The translations under genes were made by a program, and so were the position numbers. From Vibrio syngnathi (lineage in GTDB: Bacteria; Pseudomonadota; Gammaproteobacteria; Enterobacterales; Vibrionaceae), in NCBI RefSeq assembly GCF_002119525.1, contig NZ_CP017916.1, positions 1,364,001-1,428,000 on the forward strand: a DNA stretch of 64,000 bases, in the 5' to 3' direction. This document shows, in pieces, positions 1 through 8,345 of this stretch; within the stretch, counting starts at the first letter, position 1, and every line of letters begins with the position of its first letter. Below the pieces are notes generated by a model. That model did no database searches. It had not been told where the DNA came from and was given only the letters and a program-made list of their open reading frames with translations.

Positions 1-99
1 TTGGCATGAATGTACATAACTAACCTTTCTAAAATGATTCAGCATATGTGGCATTTCTCAATGCCGTACTCAGGTGTGATTTAAAAACAAGGACAGAGT

Positions 100-1011
100 A
101 TGGAAGTAAGGTTAGTCAAAGCCTCAGACCCTAAGTTCGCTGAATCGATCACCAAAACGAATATGACCAGTTACTATCAAGTGCGTGGCATCGCTTGGGG
201 TCATAGTCAGTTTTTACGTAGCTGGGATGAACTGGATAACTATGAAGTTTATGTGGGGGATAGCCGTATTGGTGTTATTCGCTTCAGTTACACTAGTGAT
301 ACAACGTTTCTTAGGGACTTGCAGATATTAGCTGAGTATCAAGGTAGAGGCTTTGGTTCTAAGTGTCTCGATTTAGCTATTGAACATGCGAACAATCAAT
401 CATCGGCTCAGTTAGTGTTGCGCGTGTTCAGTGAGAATCCCGCCATTAAGCTTTATCAATCAAAAGGTTTTACTCAGTTGTCTGAAGTGAAAGGACTCGT
501 TGAAATGGAACTGATTTTAGGAAGAACTATGGACACCATTATCAAACAAGCAATCGAATTGCGAAAAGAAGAGAAGTACCAGGAGTCACGTGACTTGTTG
601 GCAACGCTACTCACTGATGAAAATTATGCCGCGAAAGCGCACTTGCAGATCGCGTGGTCTTACGATAATCAAGGTAAAGAGCGACAGGCGATTGAGCACT
701 ATGTGCTATCTCTGTCTGGCGTGCTTTCTTCAGTAGAGCGGTTTGATGCGCTGTTCGGTTTGGCGAGTACTTATCGAAGCCTTGGTCTTTATGCAGAGGC
801 TTTAGGCTATTTCGAACAGACTATGGCTGAGTATCCTGACTCGATAGAGGTGAAACCTTTCTACGCAATGTGTTTGTACAATTTGGGTCGCCATAAAGAC
901 GCGACGTCGCTGTTACTTGAGCTTTTGGTATCTACGACTAATAGCGAGGCGATTAAAGAGTACCAACGCGCGATCTCTTTATATGCTCAAGACTTAGATA
1001 AAACCTTGTAA
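100..1011 (+). CDS. GNAT acetyltransferase fused to a TPR domain
   Basis: The 303-residue protein has two parts. Residues 1-140 are a GNAT N-acetyltransferase fold: the acetyl-CoA loop reads QGRGFGSK (about 80-87), followed by a typical SENPAIKLYQSKGF segment. Residues 144-303 are tetratricopeptide-like helices with repeated pattern (EKYQESRDLLATLL, YAEALGYFEQTM, GRHKDATSLLLELL). GNAT enzymes move an acetyl group to an amine and TPRs bind proteins; the substrate cannot be read from sequence. AAGGA lies before the ATG at 100. A second ATG at 529 (residue 144, exactly where the TPR part begins) has AGGAAG just upstream, so a separate TPR protein of 160 residues may also be made. A hairpin terminator follows. 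Confidence 0.85.
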   Translation: MEVRLVKASDPKFAESITKTNMTSYYQVRGIAWGHSQFLRSWDELDNYEVYVGDSRIGVIRFSYTSDTTFLRDLQILAEYQGRGFGSKCLDLAIEHANNQSSAQLVLRVFSENPAIKLYQSKGFTQLSEVKGLVEMELILGRTMDTIIKQAIELRKEEKYQESRDLLATLLTDENYAAKAHLQIAWSYDNQGKERQAIEHYVLSLSGVLSSVERFDALFGLASTYRSLGLYAEALGYFEQTMAEYPDSIEVKPFYAMCLYNLGRHKDATSLLLELLVSTTNSEAIKEYQRAISLYAQDLDKTL

Positions 1012-1043
1012 GCCGCTGCTTATAAAGATCATGTACTAATATA

Positions 1044-1080
1044 GAAAAAGCCTAAGCATCAATAGGATACTTAGGCTTCA
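1044..1080. terminator. Hairpin between GNAT-TPR and mesD
   Basis: Inverted repeat AAGCCTAAG (1048-1056) and CTTAGGCTT (1070-1078) lies between two convergent genes. A-rich sequence precedes it, but the T-run is poor on the plus strand; read on the minus strand it ends in TTTTTC, so it may mainly serve mesD. Confidence 0.6.
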
Positions 1081-1116
1081 AGAATTCGGTTTTAGTTTTG
1101 GTTTGAGTTTAAACCG

Positions 1117-2145
1117 TTACTCTGAAAGTTCTTTACGAACGATCTCTGCGCCAGCGCTTAGCGCATTGAGCTTAGCTGAGGCAATTTCACGAGGAAGGGG
1201 CGCCATGCCGCAGTTGGTGCACGGGTAGAGCTTATCGGCATCAACATACTTCAGTGTTTCTCGTAGAGTGTCGGCAACTTCTTCTGGTGTTTCAATAGAA
1301 TTGGTTGCAACATCGATAGCACCGACCATCACTTTCTTACCTCGAACAAGCTCAAGCAATTCAACCGGAACATGAGAGTTATGACACTCTAATGAGATGA
1401 TATCGATATTCGATTGCTGAAGCTTAGGAAATACCTCTTCGTATTGGCGCCATTCGGTACCTAGTGTCTTTTTCCAATCCGTATTTGCTTTGATGCCATA
1501 GCCATAACAAATATGAACTGCCGTTTCACACTTAAGCCCTTCAATGGCTCTTTCTAAACAAGCAATACCCCAATCATTCACGTCATCAAAAAATACGTTA
1601 AACGCAGGCTCATCGAACTGAATAATATCAACACCAGCCGCTTCTAACTCTTTTGCCTCTTCGTTAAGGATTTTTGCGAACTCCCATGCTAGCTTTTCAC
1701 GGCTTTGGTAATGCGCGTCGTAAAGCGTATCTATCATGGTCATTGGCCCCGGTAGAGCCCACTTAATTGGTTGATCCGTTTGCTGGCGTAAGAACTTAGC
1801 ATCTTCGACAAAAACCGATTTTTGACGAGAAACAGGGCCAACGACTGTTGGTACACTCGCATCGTAACGGTCGCGAATTTTAACGGTTTCACGCTTTTCA
1901 AAATCCACGCCATTCAGGTGTTCAATGAAGGTTGTTACAAAGTGCTGACGTGTCTGTTCGCCGTCACTCACAATATCAATACCAGCTTGTTGCTGGTCTT
2001 GAAGAGACACACGTAGCGCATCTTGTTTGCCGTCGGTTAATTCGTCGCCTTCCAGTTTCCATGGAGACCAAAGTGTCTCTGGCTGTGCTAGCCAAGATGG
2101 CTTAGGTAAGCTGCCTGCTGTTGAAGTCGGTAATAATGTTTTCAT
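1117..2145 (-). CDS. mesD: Core methionine synthase of the MesD type
   Basis: The 342 residues equal only the catalytic C-terminal half of MetE. Zinc/homocysteine ligands are visible: His and Cys in VHICYGYG (about 210-217) and Cys in PCTNCGMAPLPRE (about 310), plus the FDEPAFNV loop (about 178). A short MetE-like protein beside a DUF1852 protein is the signature of MesD with MesX, a folate-independent methionine synthase family reported to need oxygen; it transfers a methyl group to homocysteine without folate or B12. The gene is 46 bp downstream of mesX on the same strand, so probably one operon. Start ATG at 2145. Family assignment rests on gene pairing and length; the methyl donor cannot be read from sequence. 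Confidence 0.85.
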   Translation of the reverse strand: MKTLLPTSTAGSLPKPSWLAQPETLWSPWKLEGDELTDGKQDALRVSLQDQQQAGIDIVSDGEQTRQHFVTTFIEHLNGVDFEKRETVKIRDRYDASVPTVVGPVSRQKSVFVEDAKFLRQQTDQPIKWALPGPMTMIDTLYDAHYQSREKLAWEFAKILNEEAKELEAAGVDIIQFDEPAFNVFFDDVNDWGIACLERAIEGLKCETAVHICYGYGIKANTDWKKTLGTEWRQYEEVFPKLQQSNIDIISLECHNSHVPVELLELVRGKKVMVGAIDVATNSIETPEEVADTLRETLKYVDADKLYPCTNCGMAPLPREIASAKLNALSAGAEIVRKELSE

Positions 2146-2191
2146 AATTAATACTGCCTATCCTTGGTGATTTAAGAGCGTAATTGCTCGA

Positions 2192-3187
2192 TTAAAGCGC
2201 GTAGTTGGCAGACCAGTTCTCTAGAACTGACTGGTATGGCTTAATGAAAGTCTCTTCTGCGAATTTACCTTGTTCGATAGCTAATTTGCTTCGTTCTTCT
2301 CGGTCATACACGATTTGAGTTAGCGAGTGATCCAAGTTTTTCAAGTTTGGTTGGTAACAGTTGCCCGCAACGGCATTCGCGTTGTAAATCTCAGGACGGT
2401 AGATTTTTTGGAATGTACCCATGGTGCTGATGGTGCTGATAAGCTCTAGGTTTGAGTAATCGTTCAGTAGATCACCAAAGAAATAGAAAGCTAGAGGTGC
2501 AACACTGTTTGGCGGCATGAAGTAACGAACCTGTAAGCCCATCTTCTTGAAATATTGTTCAGTTAAAGAAGACTCATTCGGTTGGTATTCAAAACCTAAT
2601 ACTGGGTGTTGGTTTTCAGTGCGGTAATAGGTTTTATTATCTGACACGCTTAAGCAAATAACCGGTGGTTTATTAAAGTTCTTTTTGTAAGCGTCAGAGT
2701 TAACGAAATATTTAAAAAGCTTGCCGTGTAAATCCCCAAAATCTTCTGGAATGCTGAATTTCTCTTGGCCTTTATTATGATCCAATAGACGTACGCTAAA
2801 GTCATAATCTCGAACATAAGAAGAGAAGTTATTTCCGATAATGCCTTCAATACGCTCGTTAGTTTTACGGTCTAGAATATTAGTTTTCAGTACTTCAATG
2901 GAAGGGAATGCTTCGCCGTTGCTTTCAATGTCCATATCAACAGAAATGATTTCAAGCTCTACAGAGTAACGGTCGCCCTTTGGGTTGTCCCAGTGTGCTA
3001 ATGCGTTGAAACTGTTGTCAATCATCTGCAGTGCATTGCGCAAGTTTGCTTGGCGGCTGTCACCACGCGCCAAGTTAGCGAAGTTGGTGGTGATACGTGT
3101 GCTGTCCGCAGGTTGATAGTTCTCGTCGAGGCTAATGCTCTTAATTGTAAAATTAAATTCTGTATTCATGTTGATCTGATATCCCAA
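2192..3187 (-). CDS. mesX: DUF1852 protein, MesX partner of MesD
   Basis: The 331-residue soluble protein matches the DUF1852 family in overall sequence (for example the FKYFVNSDAYKKNFNKPPVICLS region and the C-terminal PEIYNANAVAGNCYQPNL). The family is known almost only as the partner required by MesD-type methionine synthases; its own chemistry is not settled. It is the first gene of the mesX-mesD pair, with a 300-bp upstream region shared with a divergent TSUP permease. The ATG at 3172 (residue 6, MNTEFNFTIKSIS) is an alternative start. I see no signal peptide or membrane segment. Confidence 0.82.
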   Translation of the reverse strand: MGYQINMNTEFNFTIKSISLDENYQPADSTRITTNFANLARGDSRQANLRNALQMIDNSFNALAHWDNPKGDRYSVELEIISVDMDIESNGEAFPSIEVLKTNILDRKTNERIEGIIGNNFSSYVRDYDFSVRLLDHNKGQEKFSIPEDFGDLHGKLFKYFVNSDAYKKNFNKPPVICLSVSDNKTYYRTENQHPVLGFEYQPNESSLTEQYFKKMGLQVRYFMPPNSVAPLAFYFFGDLLNDYSNLELISTISTMGTFQKIYRPEIYNANAVAGNCYQPNLKNLDHSLTQIVYDREERSKLAIEQGKFAEETFIKPYQSVLENWSANYAL

Positions 3188-3488
3188 TCTGTAGTCTGAC
3201 TTTCTCGGTCTTTAGAATTAAAATAGCTTTTATTTTTGCTTGTGACCGGATTAATAGTTGAAGGCAATACTGTATGAAAATTTAATACGGTATTAAGTTA
3301 ATCGCTTGGTATTTTTATACTTGGTTCGATAAATGATTAACAATGGTATTCTTTCACAATCAACATGAGGAATATTCATGATCTATTATGTTTGAAAATA
3401 TTAGGTGGTGTCAGTTATATTAATTGGCTTGATGGAAATATAACCACATTAATAGTGTGTTATTTAAGACAATTAATTTAATTAAGAG
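3188..3488. other. Divergent intergenic region mesX / TSUP permease
   Basis: AT-rich 300-bp region holding the promoters of two divergent genes. I looked for MetJ-type AGACGTCT repeats and found no convincing match, and I see no strong hairpin or riboswitch. Confidence 0.4.
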
Positions 3489-3497
3489 ATGGACGAA

Positions 3498-4307
3498 ATG
3501 AGTGAGTTGCTGTTGTTGATTTTATACTGTGCATTATTAGGCAGTGGTGTTGGGTTTCTAGCTGGTTTGTTAGGGATTGGCGGAGGGCTGATCATTGTTC
3601 CGGTGTTAAGCAGCATTTTACTTTATTTAGAAGTTCTACCGTCTGACCAAGTTGTTGTCGCTGCGATTGCGACTTCCTTGGCCTCGATTCTATTTACTTC
3701 CACTTCTTCTGCGCTTGCTCACCACAAGAATGGAAACGTGCCTTGGGATTTGGCACCTTGGATCATGTTGGGTGTTGCTCTGGGTGCGTTGGTTAGTGGT
3801 TTTATGGCAGCCCTGTTGCCAGAAAAAGTCGTTCGTATTGTGTTCGCCGTGAGTGTGGTTTTGATTGCGATCAAGATGTTCTTAAGCAGCAAAAATGACG
3901 CACCTAAGGAACGAAAACTACCAAACAAGGGCGTACTAACAGTTCTAACAACCATTACAGGTGGCTTGTCTGCCATGATAGGGATTGGTGGTGGTGCATT
4001 GTTGGTTCCACTATTGACGTTCTTCTCAGTCGATATGAAGAAAGCCATTGGTTGCGCGTCGGCTTGTGGCATTGTCATCGCCTTGTTTGGCTCGGTAGGT
4101 TACATCAGTTCAGGCAGCAGCCACTTTGCTCTAACAGACGGTTTTGCTGGTTTTGTTTATCTGCCTGCGCTGTTGGGTATCGTATGTACCTCTTGGTTTA
4201 CAGCTCCGTTAGGCGCAAAAGCCACCAACCATTTACCGGTTCCAACGATTAAGAAGATTTTCTCAGTACTGTTGGTTGTTATCGCAGTAAGTATGGTAGC
4301 TCGCTAA
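3498..4307 (+). CDS. TSUP (TauE/SafE) family permease
   Basis: About 269 residues, almost all hydrophobic, with two related halves each beginning with a glycine-rich motif: GFLAGLLGIGGGLIIVPVL near residue 15 and GGLSAMIGIGGGALLVPLL near residue 155. This duplicated motif is typical of the sulfite exporter TauE/SafE family of about eight membrane helices, which moves small organosulfur or sulfur oxyanions, or other organic anions, across the inner membrane. I prefer the ATG at 3498: GAGATGGA lies a proper distance before it, while the ATG at 3489 sits directly against that element. It is divergent from the methionine genes, which makes a sulfur substrate attractive but unproven. Confidence 0.88.
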   Translation: MSELLLLILYCALLGSGVGFLAGLLGIGGGLIIVPVLSSILLYLEVLPSDQVVVAAIATSLASILFTSTSSALAHHKNGNVPWDLAPWIMLGVALGALVSGFMAALLPEKVVRIVFAVSVVLIAIKMFLSSKNDAPKERKLPNKGVLTVLTTITGGLSAMIGIGGGALLVPLLTFFSVDMKKAIGCASACGIVIALFGSVGYISSGSSHFALTDGFAGFVYLPALLGIVCTSWFTAPLGAKATNHLPVPTIKKIFSVLLVVIAVSMVAR

Positions 4308-4374
4308 TTAAAGATTGTTTAAATATGATTATAGAGAGCAAAAACGAATAAATTAATCGACAACCTATAATTAG

Positions 4375-4403
4375 AAAAGGGCAGCTTTATAACTGCTCTT
4401 TTT
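4375..4403 (+). terminator. Terminator after TSUP permease
   Basis: AAAAGGGCAG, a short loop around TTTATAA, then CTGCTCTTTTTC: a short stem with one G-T pair followed by a T-run. Confidence 0.65.
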
Positions 4404-4500
4404 CTATTTATCAGTCTATGATTATAGCTCTATGTATATGAGTATATTGATAAAGCTTGCAGTTTATTCTATTCAATAAAACGCTATCAATGAGTAATTT

Positions 4501-5505
4501 ATGGATCCTTTAACACAGGGCGTGCTAGGCGCTTCTTTGTCACAGTCGGCAAGCAAAAAACAGCATTTAGTTGTCGCTGGTGTATTAGGGCTGCTCTCCG
4601 GGTTGGCTCCAGATTTAGATGCACTGATTAAGTCTCAAAATGACCCTTTGTTGGCTTTGGAGTTCCATCGGCAATTTACCCATTCACTCTTCTTTATCCC
4701 CATTGGCAGTTTGATCTGTGCCTTGGTTCTGCATCATCTGATTGCAAAAAGGCGCGGGCTTACTTTCAAACAAAGCTGGCTGTTTTGCGCTCTGGGTTAT
4801 GGCACTCATGCACTGTTAGACGCTTGTACCACTTATGGCACGCAGTTACTTTGGCCTTTGACTAATGCGCGTTTTGCTTGGAATACCATATCAATTATCG
4901 ATCCTGTTTATACGCTGCCCATCTTAGTTTTGCTTGTGTTTGCAACGTTGAAACGAGCACCTTGGCTAGCACGTGTCGCATTTGCTTGGGCTTTGGTTTA
5001 CCCAACATTAGGGATGATTCAGCGAGATAGGGCAGAGGCGATTGGGTGGCAATTAGCGGAACAAAGACAACATACGCCGATTCGATTAGAGGCAAAACCA
5101 AGCTTTGCGAATATCTTAGTTTGGAAAGTGGTGTACGAAACAGAGGCTCATTATCATGTAGACGCAGTGCGGGTTGGTACATCGGTAAACGTATATCCAG
5201 GAGAGTCGGTCGCTAAGCTGAACGTTAGCAGGGACTTACCTTGGCTTGACCCTGATTCGCAACAAGCCGAAGATATTGAACGCTTCCGCTGGTTCTCTAA
5301 TGGTTATATTGCTCAGGACCCAACGGACGAGTTGCGTATTATCGACGTCCGATACTCAATTGTACCGAATCAAATGAAAGCACTTTGGAGTATCAAGTTA
5401 TCAAAATCTGTTGATGCCAATTCGCATATAAAATACGAAACTCATCGAGACAACACCCCAGAGTCGAGACAGATCTTCTTCGATATGCTCACTGGCGATA
5501 AATGA
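4501..5505 (+). CDS. YdjM/DUF457-type membrane metal-dependent hydrolase
   Basis: A 334-residue protein beginning MDPLTQGVLGASLSQS, with APDLDAL (about 36-42) and FHRQFTHSLFF (about 54-64). These His/Asp motifs near membrane helices are the hallmark of the YdjM (DUF457) family of membrane-bound predicted metal-dependent hydrolases. About four hydrophobic helices fill residues 22-160; the C-terminal half is soluble and lacks membrane segments. In E. coli the family member is under LexA control; I did not find a clear LexA box here. The substrate is unknown for the family. A strong shared terminator follows. Confidence 0.82.
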   Translation: MDPLTQGVLGASLSQSASKKQHLVVAGVLGLLSGLAPDLDALIKSQNDPLLALEFHRQFTHSLFFIPIGSLICALVLHHLIAKRRGLTFKQSWLFCALGYGTHALLDACTTYGTQLLWPLTNARFAWNTISIIDPVYTLPILVLLVFATLKRAPWLARVAFAWALVYPTLGMIQRDRAEAIGWQLAEQRQHTPIRLEAKPSFANILVWKVVYETEAHYHVDAVRVGTSVNVYPGESVAKLNVSRDLPWLDPDSQQAEDIERFRWFSNGYIAQDPTDELRIIDVRYSIVPNQMKALWSIKLSKSVDANSHIKYETHRDNTPESRQIFFDMLTGDK

Positions 5506-5521
5506 TCTAGTTTTCAACAGT

Positions 5522-5561
5522 AAAAAGGCTGAGTCAGATAATCTGCTCAGCCTTTTTTTTT
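5522..5561. terminator. Bidirectional terminator
   Basis: AAAAAGGCTGAG (5522-5533) pairs with CTCAGCCTTTTT (5546-5557), with A- and T-runs on both flanks, between the convergent YdjM-like and M32 genes. Confidence 0.88.
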
Positions 5562-5579
5562 CTGCTGACTAATAGAAAA

Positions 5580-7127
5580 TTATAGGTAACGCCTTCTCAA
5601 ATGGTCTTTGAAGTATTGCGCATTCAAAGTTTCACCGGTTGCACCTTTCACCAAATCATCAGTGCTCAGCAGGCTACCTTTGCTCCAAATGTTCGATTCT
5701 AACCAAGTGAAGATAGGAGATAGGTCACCGCTTTCAATCACTGAGTTCACATCAACCGTTTTCTTCATTGAAGCCATGAACTGCGCCGCGTACATCGCAC
5801 CTAGTGTGTAAGATGGGAAGTAACCAAATGCGCCATCAGTCCAATGTATGTCTTGCATACAGCCATTTTTGTAGTTGTGCGTCTTTGTAGTAGACATTTT
5901 GCCTTTGGCGTCTGTCCAGTGGATGTCTTGCATGCAGCCATTAGTGAAATTGCCTTGAGTGCCTAAGCCAAGGTATGACTGCATCTTGGTATTCCATAAC
6001 TCTGGAACGTCGGTGTGTTTGATCTTGCCGTTGATCAAGTCACGCTCAATCTCGTAGCGCAAGATAACGTGTGCAGGGTAGGTCAGTTCATCAGCATCGA
6101 CACGGATGAAGTCTTTCTTCACGCGAGTGTAGATCTTCTGGAAGTTCTCTTTCTCAAACTCTGAGCCTGAGAACTGCTGGCCAGCCAAGTTTGCTAAGTG
6201 TCCGATGAATGGATCGCTGCGGCCGACTTGCATCTCGAAGAACAAAGACTGAGATTCATGGATGCCCATAGAGCGCGCTTCACCCGCTGGTTGGCCTGCT
6301 AGGTGTTTTGGTAAGCCTTGTTCGTAACGTGCGTGCCCTGTTTCATGCACAATGCCCATTAAGCTTTGAACGAATTCCGCTTCGTCGTAGCGGGTTGTGA
6401 TGCGCACGTCTGAAGGCACGCCGCCACAGAATGGGTGAACACTTTCATCTAGTCGGCCGTGTTCAAAATCGAACTGAAGCAGCTTCATGACTTCTAAACC
6501 AAGTGCTTTCTGTTTCTCGGTCGAATAGATCCCAGATGGCGCATTAAATTGCTCGCTCGACTGTTTTTCGATGACTTCGTCAATCAGGTTTGGTAGCCAT
6601 GTCTTAACGTCGGCAAACAAGATATCAAGAGAAGCTGAGCTGGTGCCCGGTTCATAGATATCCAGCATCGCATCGTAAGGCGTTAGATTTGCTGCGTCGG
6701 CGCGGATCTGTGCTTCTTCACGAGATAGCTCAACCACTTCACGCCAGTTCTTTTCGAATCCAACCCAGTCGTTGTTACCACGTTGGCTGCGCCATGCATG
6801 TTCACATTTCGAACCCGCTAGAGATTTCGCTTCAACCAGTTTTTCTGGCAATAAGTTTGCTTGTTGCCATTGGCGTTTAATTTCACGCAGAGACGATTGT
6901 TGCTCGCCATTTAGCGCTTCGCTTTCAGCGTCTGCAATCCAATCGCCAAGCTGTGGTTGCGTCATCAACCCGTGAATATGAACCGAAAGCTCGGCCATTG
7001 CTTCACTTCGAGCTTGGTTACCACCTGCAGGCATCATTGAAGCTTGGTCCCAACCACAAATAGAGGCTAGGTGTTGAAAGCGTGAACATTTTTGAGAGTG
7101 TTCGACTAGTTTTTTGAATGCGCTCAT
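5580..7127 (-). CDS. M32 family metallocarboxypeptidase (Taq type) with internal duplication
   Basis: The 515-residue protein shows M32 hallmarks: HETGH zinc motif at about residue 259 (GIVHETGHARYEQG), third ligand region GEARSMGIHESQS, DVRITTRYDE, and HWTDGAFGYFPSYTLG near the C terminus. M32 enzymes release C-terminal amino acids in the cytoplasm using zinc or cobalt. Oddity: the element NGCMQDIHWTD occurs twice, at about residues 396-406 and 421-431, separated by AKGKMSTTKTHNYK. Without this 25-residue insert the protein would be 490 residues, close to the usual family length. The two 33-bp copies differ at five bases, all third codon positions. The gene stands alone, divergent from the LysE gene. 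Confidence 0.92.
   Translation of the reverse strand: MSAFKKLVEHSQKCSRFQHLASICGWDQASMMPAGGNQARSEAMAELSVHIHGLMTQPQLGDWIADAESEALNGEQQSSLREIKRQWQQANLLPEKLVEAKSLAGSKCEHAWRSQRGNNDWVGFEKNWREVVELSREEAQIRADAANLTPYDAMLDIYEPGTSSASLDILFADVKTWLPNLIDEVIEKQSSEQFNAPSGIYSTEKQKALGLEVMKLLQFDFEHGRLDESVHPFCGGVPSDVRITTRYDEAEFVQSLMGIVHETGHARYEQGLPKHLAGQPAGEARSMGIHESQSLFFEMQVGRSDPFIGHLANLAGQQFSGSEFEKENFQKIYTRVKKDFIRVDADELTYPAHVILRYEIERDLINGKIKHTDVPELWNTKMQSYLGLGTQGNFTNGCMQDIHWTDAKGKMSTTKTHNYKNGCMQDIHWTDGAFGYFPSYTLGAMYAAQFMASMKKTVDVNSVIESGDLSPIFTWLESNIWSKGSLLSTDDLVKGATGETLNAQYFKDHLRRRYL
5835..5942 (-). repeat. In-gene direct repeat in the M32 peptidase
   Basis: Two 33-bp copies (5835-5867 and 5910-5942), 75 bp apart, each encode NGCMQDIHWTD in the same frame. 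I count 28 of 33 identical bases; all five differences are synonymous. Confidence 0.9.
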
Positions 7128-7425
7128 TTGACTACTCTTAATTTGGTTTCTTTAAATGAACCTTAGGACTGCGTCAGCGTTAAGGTTCATCTCTCGTTTA
7201 CTTTGATTATGGCTCTACTTTTAAAAGACGCTGACCTTCGTAGTCGAAGATAGAGCGAGAAAAGCATGAGGCGGTACGATGCCTTGAATTTACTATTTCT
7301 TAACAAATTAAACTGTTCTATTGTGCACAAAATCAGTGAGTTGTATAGCTGGTGGCAATTGTTGCTTGCGAATTGTTCAGATACACGGTATTGATGACAG
7401 ATCGCTGAACAAGAATGACAATGAT

Positions 7426-8061
7426 ATGGATATTTTGAACTTTGAGGCATTTCTGATTGCCATCACTATTTTAACGCTAACGCCGGGTTTAGATACGGCA
7501 TTGGTAATTCGCAATACTAGCCGTTCTGGCTTATCTGACGGTGTGATGACCAGCTTTGGTATTTGTAGCGGCCTTTATGTACACGCGTTTTTCTCTGCTG
7601 TGGGTATTTCTGCAATCCTCGCTCAATCCGCTGAACTTTTTCAAGCCGTTAAGATGGTGGGTGCGGTTTACCTGATCTGGCTCGGCTTAAGCAGTTTACG
7701 AGCGTTGATGAAAAACGGTGGCGGTTTGAAGGTAGGTGAACAAGCTCAGCAAGCATACAGTGCAAAGCGTTCTTTGCGTGAAGGCTTCTTGTCTAACGTT
7801 CTTAACCCCAAAACCGCGGTTTTCTATTTGGCCTTTTTACCTCAATTTGTAAACCCTGAAGGCTCGCCTTTATTGCAATCTATGCTGATGGCTTCGGTAC
7901 ACTTTATGATTGCTATGGTGTGGCAATGTAGTTTGGCTGGGGCTCTTAACTCCGCTAAAAACTTGCTTAAGAATGCGAGCTTTATGAAGTGGATGGAAGG
8001 CGTGACGGGTATGGTGTTAGTGGGACTTGGTGTGAAGCTTTTAATGGAAGAACCTAGCTAA
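7426..8061 (+). CDS. LysE/RhtB family amino-acid exporter
   Basis: From ATG 7426 the protein has 211 residues, the usual size for the LysE/RhtB family. It begins MDILNFEAFLIAITILTLTPG with the family TPGLDTALVIRN motif, then GICSGLYVHAF and GFLSNVLNPKTAVFYLAFLPQFV, and about six membrane helices. These proteins export amino acids or homoserine-lactone-like metabolites by proton exchange; the substrate is not readable. The reading frame is open further upstream to 7321, but that stretch (MCTKSVSC...) lacks family similarity. It is divergent from the M32 peptidase. Confidence 0.88.
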   Translation: MDILNFEAFLIAITILTLTPGLDTALVIRNTSRSGLSDGVMTSFGICSGLYVHAFFSAVGISAILAQSAELFQAVKMVGAVYLIWLGLSSLRALMKNGGGLKVGEQAQQAYSAKRSLREGFLSNVLNPKTAVFYLAFLPQFVNPEGSPLLQSMLMASVHFMIAMVWQCSLAGALNSAKNLLKNASFMKWMEGVTGMVLVGLGVKLLMEEPS

Positions 8062-8122
8062 GTCATAGTAACCTAGTGTATTGAATTCTAAGTCATTGGC
8101 ACATAGCCATTGGTTTTCTAAT

Positions 8123-8154
8123 AAAACGCCCGCACATCATTGCGGGCGTTTTTG
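8123..8154 (+). terminator. Terminator after LysE-type exporter
   Basis: AAAACGCCCGCA, loop CATCAT, TGCGGGCGTTTTT: a perfect 12-bp stem with a T-run. Confidence 0.88.
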
Positions 8155-8167
8155 ATCGCTCAATTCT

Positions 8168-8345
8168 AATACCAATCACAGTAAGTAAGTGATCAAAAAT
8201 AGCGTAGAAAAAAAGCTTGAGAACGAGGCAGCTCTTTTTGACAAGTAGCTTCGATAAGTAGTTATTCTACAATCAAAAATTCTAACGAAGTTATCGAGAT
8301 TTTTAACAAGCTAGGGTGAGCAGTTATTTACTACGATTGGTATAA
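8168..8345. mobile_element. MITE-like intergenic repeat, about 178 bp
   Basis: The left end AATACCAATCACAGTAAGTA and the reverse complement of the right end TATACCAATCGTAGTAAATA form imperfect terminal inverted repeats that extend about 28 bp (through ...GATCA and ...GCTCA). The interior is AT-rich with no reading frame. The layout is that of a non-autonomous miniature inverted-repeat element. I recall similar ACCAATC-ended repeats between genes in Vibrionaceae, but cannot confirm it here. The right end stops directly at the stop codon of the AGCS gene (8346-8348). No second full copy is visible in this window. Confidence 0.65.

Noticed and set aside
1822..2016. Plus-strand frame inside mesD
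   Set aside because: It lies antisense to a well-supported gene, with no start signal.
3188..3488. Search for MetJ boxes near the methionine genes
   Set aside because: No tandem AGACGTCT-like pair is present; closest strings have too many mismatches.
7187..7450. Minus-strand frame of 87 codons upstream of the LysE gene
   Set aside because: It overlaps the LysE start on the opposite strand, has no ribosome-binding site and a cysteine/serine-rich shadow composition.
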